DNA from: Pelagibacteraceae bacterium AG-464-P07
GTDB taxonomy: Bacteria > Pseudomonadota > Alphaproteobacteria > Pelagibacterales > Pelagibacteraceae
Assembly: GCA_003211695.1 (NCBI GenBank)
Contig: QCSA01000001.1
Location: 99,116-163,115, forward strand
Direction: 5' to 3'
Length of the DNA stretch: 64,000 nt
A program made the position numbers and the translations under genes. Shown here piece by piece: positions 25,585 through 34,798 of the stretch. Position 1 is the first letter of the stretch; each line of letters begins with the position of its first letter. Under the pieces are notes generated by a model. It saw only the letters and a list, made by a program, of their open reading frames with translations, was not told where the DNA came from and ran no database searches.

Positions 25585-26121
25585 ATGTTTGAAAATTTTA
25601 CAAAAATTATTTTTAGGTCAATTAAGCTAGACAAAAATCTTTACAAAGATCCAAATTCTTTTGGAGAATCATCTCTGTATTATGCTGGATTGATCATGGT
25701 ATTGGATGGAATGGCAGGAGCCATAGCCTTAAGTACATTCTATAAAACTAACATTATCTTTTCTGGAGTTACTGCACTTTTAAGCTGGATGGTATGGGGA
25801 GTATTGATTTATGTAATCGGAATAAAATTATTTCCTGATCCAAGCACAAATGCAAATTTTAAAAAAATCTTAATAACAGTGGGTTTTGCCCACGCCCCAG
25901 GCTTGTTCAGATTTTTTGTATTTATGCCTAGTTTATTGGTACCAATTGTATTTCTTACTCAGTTTTGGATTTTCGCATCTTTAATCATAGGAGTTAGAGA
26001 AACCTTGAATTTTAAGAGCAATTATAAGTCAGCAGGTGTAATTATAATTGCTTTTTTAATTATTTCCATAGTTTCACTCTCCTTTGTGATGGATAAGATA
26101 AATACAATGCCTATAAATTAA
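25585..26121 (+). CDS. Yip1-family integral membrane protein
   Basis: The 178-aa protein has a short cytosolic N-terminus and about five membrane segments starting near residue 35. The stretch FKKILITVGFAHAPGLFRF (about 92-110) matches the Yip1/DUF1282-type bacterial proteins. A good SD (ATAGGAG) precedes the ATG. It follows the GcvT-like gene by 16 nt. Function in bacteria is unknown; association with the demethylase may only be positional. Confidence 0.7.
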   Translation: MFENFTKIIFRSIKLDKNLYKDPNSFGESSLYYAGLIMVLDGMAGAIALSTFYKTNIIFSGVTALLSWMVWGVLIYVIGIKLFPDPSTNANFKKILITVGFAHAPGLFRFFVFMPSLLVPIVFLTQFWIFASLIIGVRETLNFKSNYKSAGVIIIAFLIISIVSLSFVMDKINTMPIN

Positions 26122-26186
26122 GTGAAAAAGATAGCAGGATATTTTTTTGTATTAATTTTTTTTTCTCTTTTGGAAGTTCAGTTTAA

Positions 26187-26429
26187 CTATTTATTTTCAG
26201 CAGGAACAACTTTCCCATCTTCTACCTTGGGAGGATAGTATTTCGTATCAGGTGAAATATGGCTAAAATATCTAAAAAATATTAGCGTCGATACAAGTAA
26301 AACTAAACTCAAAATAGACAGTTTTAAAACAGGAATCTTTTTCTTCTCAAATTTTAAAAGATAAATGGTGAAGTAATATCCTACAAAAGGAGAAATGATT
26401 GCAAGTAGAAGTATAATTTTTTTAATCAT
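26187..26429 (-). CDS. DUF6111-type small membrane protein
   Basis: The protein (80 aa from the preferred ATG at 26429) has two hydrophobic helices and a C-terminal YYPPKVEDGKVVPAE motif. That ending is the hallmark of the alphaproteobacterial DUF6111 family as remembered. A GTG six codons further upstream (26447) is the longer alternative. The ATG overlaps the preceding stop by 8 nt, supporting coupling to the BtuF-like gene. Function unknown. Confidence 0.65.
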   Translation of the reverse strand: MIKKIILLLAIISPFVGYYFTIYLLKFEKKKIPVLKLSILSLVLLVSTLIFFRYFSHISPDTKYYPPKVEDGKVVPAENK

Positions 26430-27360
26430 TATAATTAATCCAACCACTTCCTTCGTGTTTAAAATTAAAAATATCGGGGTGTATTATTTCCGCAAATATT
26501 TCTAGAGATTCAACTAATCGTGGTCCCGGTCTATTAAAAAATTGATTTCCATCGACTACAAAAAATTTATGATTTTTATAGGCTTTTAATGAGCGGATAT
26601 TATTGTTTTTTTTAATATAGTTATTTAGCTCTTCTTTTGTTTTTTTTATATTGAAACCACATGGTAGAAAAATAATTATTTCAGGATTTTGATCTACAAT
26701 TTCTTCAAATTTTATCCAGTGGGAATTATCACCAGATTTTCCTAATATGTTAGTTCCTCCAGCGATCTCTGCCATTTCTGGTATCCAGTTACCTGCAATC
26801 ATGAGAGGATCAATCCATTCTATGCAAGCTACTAATGGTCTTTGTTTTTTTGTAGCAGCTAAATTTTTTATTTTTTCTATTCTTATTTTTAAATTATTAA
26901 TAAGTTTATTGTTAGTTTCATTTTCTATATTAAGATCCTTTGCAACTCTTTTAATATCATTAAAAACATCATTTAAAGTATTAGGTTCTAGGGATATAAT
27001 TTTAGTTTCTCGTTTAAAATATTTACTTACTATATTTTTTACCTCTGAAAAACTTACGGCACATACATCACAATGTGCTTGAGTTATTATAAAATCTGGA
27101 TCTAATTCTTTAAGTTTTTCTATATTAACTTTGTAAACGGATAATGAATTTTCTAATATAGTATTAATTTGTTTATTGATTTCACCGCTTGTTCCTTCAA
27201 CATTTATTTTTGGTGATGTTAATTTTATTATATTATTTAAATCATTTGGGTAGTCACATTCATGGGAACATCCAACAATTGAATTTTTTTGTCCCAAAAA
27301 AGCAACGATCTCGGTTGCGCTAGGTATTAAAGTTACAATTTTATTTAGATTATTATTCAT
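26422..27360 (-). CDS. BtuF-like cobalamin/metal-chelate-binding protein without signal peptide
   Basis: The 312-aa class III binding-protein fold (BtuF/FhuD type) begins VTLIPSATEIVAFLG, contains LDPDFIITQAHCDVCAVS near 86 and CIEWIDPLMIAGNWIPEMAEIAGG near 178. It starts directly with the mature domain and has no signal peptide or lipobox, and no BtuCD genes flank it. A cytosolic corrinoid- or chelate-binding role is therefore likely. The Cys-rich QAHCDVC segment could bind cobalt or iron. Confidence 0.75.
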   Translation of the reverse strand: MNNNLNKIVTLIPSATEIVAFLGQKNSIVGCSHECDYPNDLNNIIKLTSPKINVEGTSGEINKQINTILENSLSVYKVNIEKLKELDPDFIITQAHCDVCAVSFSEVKNIVSKYFKRETKIISLEPNTLNDVFNDIKRVAKDLNIENETNNKLINNLKIRIEKIKNLAATKKQRPLVACIEWIDPLMIAGNWIPEMAEIAGGTNILGKSGDNSHWIKFEEIVDQNPEIIIFLPCGFNIKKTKEELNNYIKKNNNIRSLKAYKNHKFFVVDGNQFFNRPGPRLVESLEIFAEIIHPDIFNFKHEGSGWINYND

Positions 27361-27432
27361 CTTTTTTAGAACTAACTTGACCTATTATATTCTTCCATTT
27401 AGAAATTGGTAAAATTAAATCATATTTATTTT

Positions 27433-29865
27433 ATGAAATCAAAAGCCAAAGTTGTTGTCATCGGAGGAGGAGCTGTTGGAGTTAGCATGCTCTATCACTT
27501 AGCGAAAAAAGGATGGTCAGAGGTTGTTTTAGTTGAAAGGAAAGAATTAACATCAGGGTCAACTTGGCACGCAGCGGGATTATTGCCACTTTTCAATATG
27601 AGTTATTCTGTGGGTCAACTACACAAATATGCAGTTGATTTATATAAAACTTTAGAAAAAGAGACCGGAAAAAACGTTGGTTTTAGTGTCGTTTCAAATA
27701 TTCGTTTAGCGCAGACCCAGGAACGCATGGATGAATATCATCAGTACGCCGGTGTTGCAAAAACAATTGGAGTAAATGTAAAATTTTTAAAACCTGAGGA
27801 AGTAAAAAAGATTTGGCCGTTATGTAATATTGAAGGTTTAGTCGGAGCTATTCAGCATCCGGAAGACGGATATATTCAACCTGCCGATGTTACACAAGCG
27901 CTGGCAACAGGCGCGAGAAATCGTGGTGCAGAAATTTATCGTAACACTACCGTTACAGAAATCAAACAGACAAAAGATGGCTGGGTTGTTATTACAGATC
28001 AAGGTGAAATTTCTTGTGAGCATGTAGTTTCATGTAGCGGAAATTTTGCCCGCCAAACTGGCCATATGGTAGGATTAGAAATTCCAGTTATTCCTGTTCA
28101 ACATCAATATATTGTTACCGAACCTCACCCAGAAATTCAAAAAAGAAAAAAAGAAGGTAAACCAGAAATGGGTGTACTTCGAGATAGCGACTATTCTTGG
28201 TATATGAGAGAAGAGGCTGGAGGATTAATTTTGGGACCTTACGAACCTGGAGCACCTTGTTGTTATGTTGATGGTCCATCAAAAGAAAGTGAATACGAAT
28301 TATTTCAAGAAGACCTAGACCGAATAGCTCCTCATATTGAATCAGCAATTAAAAGAGTACCTGCTTTTGGAGAAGTGGGTGTTAAGAAAGTTTACAATGG
28401 AGCTATTTGTTATACTCCGGATGGAAATCCAATAGTTGGACCTGCATGGGGACTAAAAAATTTTTGGATCAATGAAGGACATAGTTTTGGAATAACAGCA
28501 GCTGGTGGTGCCGGCTGGCAACTTGCAGAATGGATTATTGAAGGGGAACCTACTGTTGATATGTTAGGTGTCGAACCTAGGAGATACGGTTCCTATGCAA
28601 CAAAATCCTATTTAATTGAGAAAAATGAAGAAGCTTATAGAAATGTTTTTATTATTCATTATCCAGATGAAGAACGAGAAGCAGGCAGACCTTTAAGACA
28701 AGCACCCTGTTATGATCGCTTGAAAAAATTAGGTGCAGTTTTTGGTCAAAAATTTGGCTGGGAACGAGCAAACTTTTTTGCAACCGATGGAGCTAAACAA
28801 GAAGATGACTGGTCTTTTAGAAGATCAAATTGGTTTAAGTCTGTTGAAAAAGAATGCAAAAATGTAAAAGAAAATGTTGGTCTATTAGATATGACAGCTT
28901 TTGCGAAATGCAGAATTAAAGGACCTAAGGCAGAAGAATTTTTGGATAAATTAGTAGCTAATAAGCTTCCAAAAAAAATAGGAAGAATTAATCTTTGTCA
29001 CGCCTTAAATACAAAAGGAGGAGTCCATTCTGAATTTACAATTATGAAAGAATCAGAAAATAGTTTTTATTTAGTATCTGCTGGAGCATTTCAAAGACTG
29101 GATCATGATTGGATTTACAAATGGATGCCAAAAGACGGATCAGTTCAGTTTGAAAATTTAACAAATAGTATCGGCGTGTTGGTTGTTTCTGGACCGAAAG
29201 CTAGACAGTTAATGCAAAAGGTTTCAAAGACTGACTTTTCTAGTGAAAAATTTAAGTGGCTAAGTGCTCAAAACATCAATATTGGCCTAGCTCCATGCAA
29301 TGCAATGAGAGTAAATTTTGTTGGAGAACTAGGTTGGGAATTACATCATCCAATTGAATATCAAAATCATATTTTTGATAAGTTAATAGAGTTTGGAAAA
29401 AGTTTAAATTTGAAACCATATGGCATTAGGGCAATGAACAGTTTAAGAGTTGAAAAATCTTATAAACTGGTTGGCACTGAACTCTCTATAGAATATTCAC
29501 CTTATGAGTCTGGACTTGATAGGTTTGTTCATCCAAATAAGGGAGATTTTATTGGTCTTGCGTCATTAAACCGTTGGAGAGAAAAAGGTTTTTCCAATAA
29601 ATTAGTTACCATGGAAGTTCATGGCGTAACTAATGCAGACGTTTTAGGCAACAATCCAATATATAGTAATGATTCTGTTGTGGGTAGAGCAACGGGAGGA
29701 GATTTTGGTTTTCGTTTAAACAAATCTATAGCTTTAGGAATGGTTAAACCTGATCTTGCAAATGTTGGGCAAAATTTAAAAATTGATATTTTAGGAAAAA
29801 TGCACAAAGTTTCAATTATTGAAGACAGTCCCTACGATCCAGAAAATAAATTGTTAAGAGCCTGA
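27433..29865 (+). CDS. Dimethylglycine/sarcosine dehydrogenase-like FAD-GcvT fusion
   Basis: The protein has two parts. The N-terminal FAD-dependent oxidoreductase has VVVIGGGAVGVSMLYHL at residues ~6-22 and GSTWHAAGLLP, whose His is the covalent-FAD site in DMGDH. From about residue 440 a GcvT folate-binding half follows. It would oxidatively demethylate dimethylglycine or sarcosine, pass electrons to ETF and the one-carbon unit to THF. The ATG at 27433 is preferred to a TTG at 27406. etfB starts on the base after the stop, so electron acceptor and enzyme are co-expressed. Dimethylglycine and sarcosine cannot be distinguished by eye. Confidence 0.85.
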   Translation: MKSKAKVVVIGGGAVGVSMLYHLAKKGWSEVVLVERKELTSGSTWHAAGLLPLFNMSYSVGQLHKYAVDLYKTLEKETGKNVGFSVVSNIRLAQTQERMDEYHQYAGVAKTIGVNVKFLKPEEVKKIWPLCNIEGLVGAIQHPEDGYIQPADVTQALATGARNRGAEIYRNTTVTEIKQTKDGWVVITDQGEISCEHVVSCSGNFARQTGHMVGLEIPVIPVQHQYIVTEPHPEIQKRKKEGKPEMGVLRDSDYSWYMREEAGGLILGPYEPGAPCCYVDGPSKESEYELFQEDLDRIAPHIESAIKRVPAFGEVGVKKVYNGAICYTPDGNPIVGPAWGLKNFWINEGHSFGITAAGGAGWQLAEWIIEGEPTVDMLGVEPRRYGSYATKSYLIEKNEEAYRNVFIIHYPDEEREAGRPLRQAPCYDRLKKLGAVFGQKFGWERANFFATDGAKQEDDWSFRRSNWFKSVEKECKNVKENVGLLDMTAFAKCRIKGPKAEEFLDKLVANKLPKKIGRINLCHALNTKGGVHSEFTIMKESENSFYLVSAGAFQRLDHDWIYKWMPKDGSVQFENLTNSIGVLVVSGPKARQLMQKVSKTDFSSEKFKWLSAQNINIGLAPCNAMRVNFVGELGWELHHPIEYQNHIFDKLIEFGKSLNLKPYGIRAMNSLRVEKSYKLVGTELSIEYSPYESGLDRFVHPNKGDFIGLASLNRWREKGFSNKLVTMEVHGVTNADVLGNNPIYSNDSVVGRATGGDFGFRLNKSIALGMVKPDLANVGQNLKIDILGKMHKVSIIEDSPYDPENKLLRA

Positions 29866-30615
29866 ATGAAAATATTGGTCGCTGTTAAAAGGGTTATTGA
29901 TTATAACGTTCAAGTTAGAGTGAAAGAGGATGGAACAGGCGTACATACTGAAAATGTCAAAATGGCAACAAATCCTCCTGACGATAATGCGGTTGAAGAA
30001 GCAGTAAAAATTAAAGAATCTGGAAAAGCAAAGGAAGTCATTGCTGTTACAATTGGAGAGGAAAAAACTCAAGAAACAGTAAGAAAAGCTTTAGCCGTGG
30101 GTGCTGACAGAGGCATTCATATCAAATCAGACAGTTATTTAGAACCCCTAGGTGTAGCTAAAATTTTAAAAAAAATTGTTGAAAAAGAAAAACCAGATCT
30201 AGTTTTTATGGGCAAACAAGCCATAGATGATGATTGTAACCAAACTGGTCAAATGTTGGCAGCCATGTTGGGTTGGGCACAAGGCACATTTATTTCAAAA
30301 ATTGAATTAAAAGATAAAGTTATAGAGGTAATCCGAGAAGTAGATGAAGGTTTAGAAACCGTAGAGATGAATTTGCCAGCCGTTGTTACCTGTGATTTAA
30401 GACTAAATGAACCACGCTATGCATCATTGCCAAATATTATGAAAGCAAAGAAAAAACCACTAGAACAATTAATAGCCAAAGATCTTGGAGTGGATATATC
30501 AAATAGAATTGAGCAGTTAAAAGTTGAAGAACCACCAAAGAGAAAAGGTGGTATTAAAGTTTCTAGCGTAGCAGAGTTGGTAAGCAAGCTTAAAAATGAG
30601 GCTAAAGTAATATAG
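29866..30615 (+). CDS. etfB: Electron transfer flavoprotein beta subunit
   Basis: The 249-aa EtfB has [18 protein letters not shown] at the start, the AMP-binding [26 protein letters not shown] (near 116) and the ETF-beta signature [33 protein letters not shown]. It accepts electrons from the upstream dehydrogenase and other acyl-CoA/amine dehydrogenases. It starts directly after the dehydrogenase stop and overlaps etfA by one base. Confidence 0.96.
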   Translation: MKILVAVKRVIDYNVQVRVKEDGTGVHTENVKMATNPPDDNAVEEAVKIKESGKAKEVIAVTIGEEKTQETVRKALAVGADRGIHIKSDSYLEPLGVAKILKKIVEKEKPDLVFMGKQAIDDDCNQTGQMLAAMLGWAQGTFISKIELKDKVIEVIREVDEGLETVEMNLPAVVTCDLRLNEPRYASLPNIMKAKKKPLEQLIAKDLGVDISNRIEQLKVEEPPKRKGGIKVSSVAELVSKLKNEAKVI

Positions 30616-31568
30616 TGTCCGTTTTAGTAATTGCAGAGCACGATAATTCAAACTTAAAAGTGTTTACGTTAAATGCAATTAGTGCCGCATCACAAATAGA
30701 TGCGGATATTCATGTTTTGGTTGCTGGAAATAAATGTGAAAATGCAGCAAAAGAAGTAGCAGCAGTTCCTATTGTAAAAAAAGTTTTGCATTCAGATTCT
30801 TTAAACTATGAAAATTATTTGGCTGAAAATTTAACTCCACTGATTGTTAAATTGGCAGAAAGTTATACTCATATAATTAGCTCAGCCAATACATTTGGAA
30901 AAAATTTTATGCCACGAGTTGCAGCTTTGTTAGATACTTCTCAGATAAGTGATATTATTAAAATTAATAGCGCGGATACTTTTATTCGTCCAATTTATGC
31001 TGGAAATGCTTTTGCGACTGTAAAAAGTAATGATAAAAAAAAATGCGTGACAATAAGACCTACATCTTTTGATCCAGCACCGAACTCTGGAGGATCATCT
31101 TCAATCGAAAAAATTGAACCGATAGACATACCCAATGTTTCAAAATTTATTAAAAGGGAAGAGGCTAAAACAGAAAGGCCTGAACTTGGTACAGCTCGTG
31201 TAGTAATTTCAGGGGGAAGAGGTCTACAAAGTGGAGAAAACTTTAAATTAATAAATGCCATTGCTGATAAATTAAATGCTGCAGTAGGAGCATCACGTGC
31301 TGCAGTAGATGCTGGATACATCAGTAATGATCATCAAGTTGGACAGACAGGAAAAGTGGTTGTTCCAGAATTATATATTGCAGTGGGTATATCAGGAGCA
31401 ATTCAACATTTGGCCGGAATGAAAGAAAGTAAAGTGATTGTAGCAATTAATAAAGATGGTGAGGCTCCTATTTTTAGTATTGCAGACTATGGTCTCGAAG
31501 CTGATTTATTTGAAGCGCTGCCACAATTTTTAGAAGAGTTGAACAAACTCAATACTATTCAAAAATAA
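30615..31568 (+). CDS. etfA: Electron transfer flavoprotein alpha subunit
   Basis: The 317-aa EtfA has its C-terminal FAD domain intact: VISGGRGLQSGENF, GASRAAVDAGYI, VGQTGKVVVPELYIAVGISGAIQHLAGM and VAINKDGEAPIF. Translation starts at a GTG whose first base is the last base of the etfB stop, so synthesis of the two subunits is coupled. Confidence 0.96.
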   Translation: MSVLVIAEHDNSNLKVFTLNAISAASQIDADIHVLVAGNKCENAAKEVAAVPIVKKVLHSDSLNYENYLAENLTPLIVKLAESYTHIISSANTFGKNFMPRVAALLDTSQISDIIKINSADTFIRPIYAGNAFATVKSNDKKKCVTIRPTSFDPAPNSGGSSSIEKIEPIDIPNVSKFIKREEAKTERPELGTARVVISGGRGLQSGENFKLINAIADKLNAAVGASRAAVDAGYISNDHQVGQTGKVVVPELYIAVGISGAIQHLAGMKESKVIVAINKDGEAPIFSIADYGLEADLFEALPQFLEELNKLNTIQK

Positions 31569-31589
31569 GAGGTCTGATATAGTTCTTTC

Positions 31590-33215
31590 ATGGCCAGAGA
31601 AGCAATGGAATACGATGTTGTTATCGTTGGAGCTGGACCTTCAGGTTTGGCAACAGCAATTAAATTAAAACAATTAGACTCAAATTTAAATGTTTGCATT
31701 TTAGAAAAGGGAGCAGAGGTTGGAGCACATATTTTAAGTGGAAACGTTTTTGAAACAAAAGCGCTCGATGAACTATTACCTAAATGGAGAGAAGAAGGGG
31801 CACCAGTAAAAACAAAAGTTTCTAAAGAAAAATTTTTGTTTCTTAGCAAAAATAAATCATTAAGCTGGCCAACCTGGCTATTACCTTCAGTTCAAAAAAA
31901 TCATAACAATTATATTATTAGCCTCGCAAACCTATGTAGATGGCTGGCTGAACAAGCAGAAAAATTAGGTGTAGACATATTTCCGGGTTTTCCCGCAAGT
32001 GAAATTTTATACAAAGAAGATGGTTCTGTTAAAGGGGTTGTAACTTTAGATATGGGTTTAGATAAAGATGGAAATAAAAAAGACACTTACGAGCAAGGAA
32101 TGGAATTGCATGCAAAAGTTACGGTTTTTGCAGAAGGTTGTAGAGGTCATCTAGGAAAACTTTTAATTAACAAATACCAGCTTGACCAAGGAAAGGATCC
32201 TCAGCAATATGGAATTGGTTTTAAAGAAATTTGGGAGGTGAGCGAAAACCAACACCAAGAAGGCTTAGTAATGCATACAGCTGGATGGCCGCTTGATAAT
32301 AAAACTTATGGAGGAAGTTTTGTTTATCATGCTGAAAAAAAACAGATTTATATTGGCTATGTAATTGGTCTTGATTATCAAAATCCTCATCTATCACCTT
32401 TTGACGAATTTCAAAGATTTAAAACACATCCAGCAATCAGAAAAATGTTGGAAGGAGGAAAAAGAATTTCCTATGGTGCCAGAGCTTTAATTGAAGGAGG
32501 TATTCAAAGTTTACCCAAAATGTCCATGCCCGGCGCATTATTAATTGGTTGTAACGCGGGTACTTTAAACATGCCAAAGATAAAAGGTTCCCATACCGCT
32601 ATGAAAAGTGGAATAATAGCTGCCGAAAGCACAGCGGAGCATATAAAAAATAATTCTGATTTATCCATTTACGAAACAAAATTTAAAAAAAGTTGGGCTT
32701 TTAAAGAACTTCATGCTGCAAGAAATGTAAAACCAAGTTTTGGTTGGGGATTATTTTTAGCTATTCTGTTTACAGGACTGGATCAAATTTTGTTTAGAGG
32801 TAAGCTTCCCTTTACCTTAAGACATAAACATTCAGATCACGAAACCCTAAAACCTGCAAACCAAATGCCAAAAATTAATTATCCAAATCCTGATAGAAAA
32901 ATTACTTTTGATAAAACCAGCTCAGTTTATTTGACAGGTACCACCCATACTGAAAATCAGCCTGTTCACCTAAAACTAAAAGACCAAGAATTGCCAATTA
33001 AGTATACACTTGATAAATTTGATGAACCTGCCCAAAGATATTGTCCGGTTGGAGTCTATGAGGTTCAAAGAGATCAACAAAATTCAAATCCAAAGTTTGT
33101 AATTAATTCTCAAAATTGCATTCACTGCAAAACATGTGATATTAAAGAACCTTCACAAAATATTACCTGGGTTACTCCCGAAGGAAGCGGAGGCCCTCGC
33201 TACGGTAATATGTAA
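31590..33215 (+). CDS. Electron transfer flavoprotein-ubiquinone oxidoreductase
   Basis: The 541-aa ETF-QO has N-terminal FAD motif VVIVGAGPSGLATAI (residues ~10-24), a mid-protein quinone/membrane-binding region and a C-terminal [4Fe-4S] ferredoxin segment (CIHCKTCDIKEPSQNITWVTPEGSGGP). It moves electrons from EtfBA to the quinone pool. It ends the four-gene run dehydrogenase-EtfB-EtfA-ETF-QO, which together form a complete route from a methylated amine to ubiquinone. Confidence 0.95.
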   Translation: MAREAMEYDVVIVGAGPSGLATAIKLKQLDSNLNVCILEKGAEVGAHILSGNVFETKALDELLPKWREEGAPVKTKVSKEKFLFLSKNKSLSWPTWLLPSVQKNHNNYIISLANLCRWLAEQAEKLGVDIFPGFPASEILYKEDGSVKGVVTLDMGLDKDGNKKDTYEQGMELHAKVTVFAEGCRGHLGKLLINKYQLDQGKDPQQYGIGFKEIWEVSENQHQEGLVMHTAGWPLDNKTYGGSFVYHAEKKQIYIGYVIGLDYQNPHLSPFDEFQRFKTHPAIRKMLEGGKRISYGARALIEGGIQSLPKMSMPGALLIGCNAGTLNMPKIKGSHTAMKSGIIAAESTAEHIKNNSDLSIYETKFKKSWAFKELHAARNVKPSFGWGLFLAILFTGLDQILFRGKLPFTLRHKHSDHETLKPANQMPKINYPNPDRKITFDKTSSVYLTGTTHTENQPVHLKLKDQELPIKYTLDKFDEPAQRYCPVGVYEVQRDQQNSNPKFVINSQNCIHCKTCDIKEPSQNITWVTPEGSGGPRYGNM

Positions 33216-33216
33216 T

Positions 33217-33597
33217 TTAAGATAAATCGATTGCGTGTTTTTTCAATTTTTCAATTGGAATTAACCGTAAAGTTTTTTCGTTAGTTTTTTTTAAAAAAAT
33301 GGGACACGCGGTATCCTCTTCAATTGACCTTGCATACCAAGAGGCACATACACACCAACTATCACCTTCTTTTAGACCCGGAAAACCAAATTCAGGGTGC
33401 GGTGTAATTAAATCATTACCAACCACTTTACCCCATTCTAAAAATTTTGTCGTTACTTTCACGCAAACAGTATGTAATCCACTATCAGTATTGTCGGTGT
33501 TACAACAACCATCTCTGAAATAACCTGTTAAAGGATTGTTTGAACATTCCTCAAGTTTTTCACCCAATACATTTTTTTGAAATTCTTCCTCCGGCAT
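33217..33597 (-). CDS. DUF2237 family protein
   Basis: The 126-aa soluble protein matches DUF2237: NVLGEKLEECSNNPLTGYFRDGCC at the N-terminus, HTVCVKVTTKFLEWGKVVGNDL in the middle and FPGLKEGDSWCVCASWYARS. The many conserved Cys and Asp residues suggest metal binding. Function unknown. It is coupled to hisI (shared base at 33597). Confidence 0.85.
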   Translation of the reverse strand: MPEEEFQKNVLGEKLEECSNNPLTGYFRDGCCNTDNTDSGLHTVCVKVTTKFLEWGKVVGNDLITPHPEFGFPGLKEGDSWCVCASWYARSIEEDTACPIFLKKTNEKTLRLIPIEKLKKHAIDLS

Positions 33598-34064
33598 TAA
33601 ATTTTTGTAGGATTTGGTTCGTCTTTATATATTTTTTTTGGATCAAAAATTTTCTTTTTTTCTTTAAAATTCATTTCTATTTTTTGTGAATCATTTATTT
33701 TACCTAATGGGATGTTACGGTAAAAACAAGAGAGATATCCTACGTGGCAACTACTACCATCTCCAATATCAACGGTGACCCAAACAGCATCTTGATCATC
33801 ATCAATTCTCATTTCGATTACTTTCTGCCTAAATCCACTAATTTCTCCTTTATGCCAAATTTTATTTTTTGATCTACTCCAATAATGTACTTCTTTTGTT
33901 TCGATTGTTTTTTTTAAAGCTTCATCATTCATATATCCATGCATCAAAATTTCTTTAGTTTTTACATCCATGGTGATAACAGGAATTAGGCCTTTTTCAT
34001 TGAATTTGGGAGACAAATATTTACCTTCCTCCACCTCTGTTACATTTTCTCTTTTTTTAAACAT
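33597..34064 (-). CDS. hisI: Phosphoribosyl-AMP cyclohydrolase
   Basis: The 155-aa enzyme of histidine biosynthesis opens the purine ring of phosphoribosyl-AMP. Seen: GYMNDEALKKTIETKEVHYWSRSKNKIWHKGEISG, the Mg2+ motif DDDQDAVWV and the Zn2+ ligands in CHVGYLSCFYR. It is a stand-alone HisI without a HisE domain, the usual alphaproteobacterial form. The rest of the his operon is not here. It diverges from folE. Confidence 0.95.
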   Translation of the reverse strand: MFKKRENVTEVEEGKYLSPKFNEKGLIPVITMDVKTKEILMHGYMNDEALKKTIETKEVHYWSRSKNKIWHKGEISGFRQKVIEMRIDDDQDAVWVTVDIGDGSSCHVGYLSCFYRNIPLGKINDSQKIEMNFKEKKKIFDPKKIYKDEPNPTKI

Positions 34065-34148
34065 AATTTTTTTAGATATTTATATAATAATGTATGGAAT
34101 TATCATTTTACAATACCTAAATAAAATATATAAATCTCAATACAAATT

Positions 34149-34760
34149 ATGAAATTAGTAAGAAATATTGAAGAAAGCAAAAACAAATTAAACAAGGTTT
34201 CTGATAAGGAAGCTGAACAAGCCTTTAGGACTATAATTGAATGGATAGGTGAAGATCCGAATAGGGAAGGTTTAAAAGGAACGCCTAAGAGGCTTATTAA
34301 AGCTTTCAAAGAATATTTTCAAGGTTACTCTCAAGACGCTAAAAGTTTTTTAAGTAAAACATTTAGTCAAGTAGAAGGATATGACGATATGGTAGTAGAA
34401 AAAAATATTACAGTTGAGAGTCATTGTGAACACCACATGGCGCCTATAATAGGAGTTGCTCATATAGCTTATATTCCAACAAAAAATATTGTAGGACTTA
34501 GTAAGTTAGCAAGAGTAGTTGAAGCTTTTTCTAAACGCCTACAAACGCAGGAAAAATTAACAATACAAATTGCTAAAACCCTAATGGATACACTGGAAGC
34601 CAGAGGAGTTGCTGTTACGATCGATGCTGCTCATCAATGTATGACTATGAGAGGAGTTAAAAAAGCTAAAGCTTCGACGGTTACCAACCATTATTTAGGT
34701 CTGTTAAAAGAAGACTTAAGTTATCAAAATCGTTACTTGAGATTCATAAGCAACAAATAA
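34149..34760 (+). CDS. folE: GTP cyclohydrolase I
   Basis: The 203-aa FolE makes dihydroneopterin triphosphate for folate. The motifs EDPNREGLKGTPKRLIKAF (near 37), ESHCEHHMAPIIGVAHIAYIP with Zn ligands Cys/His (near 93) and DAAHQCMTMRGVKK are intact. Length is normal. Folate supply matters here because several encoded enzymes (GcvT-like, MetF-like, DMGDH-like) use THF. Confidence 0.97.
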   Translation: MKLVRNIEESKNKLNKVSDKEAEQAFRTIIEWIGEDPNREGLKGTPKRLIKAFKEYFQGYSQDAKSFLSKTFSQVEGYDDMVVEKNITVESHCEHHMAPIIGVAHIAYIPTKNIVGLSKLARVVEAFSKRLQTQEKLTIQIAKTLMDTLEARGVAVTIDAAHQCMTMRGVKKAKASTVTNHYLGLLKEDLSYQNRYLRFISNK

Positions 34761-34798
34761 TTTGATCTAATACTTCAAAATAGTTATTTTGAATTACA

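Noticed and set aside
26122-26238. GTG frame starting MKKIAGYFFVLIFFSLL
   Set aside because: It runs antisense into the DUF6111 gene, has no SD, and such hydrophobic frames are common by chance in AT-rich DNA.
26747-27082. 111-aa antisense frame in the BtuF-like gene
   Set aside because: It lies wholly inside a recognised coding region on the other strand and shows no domain.
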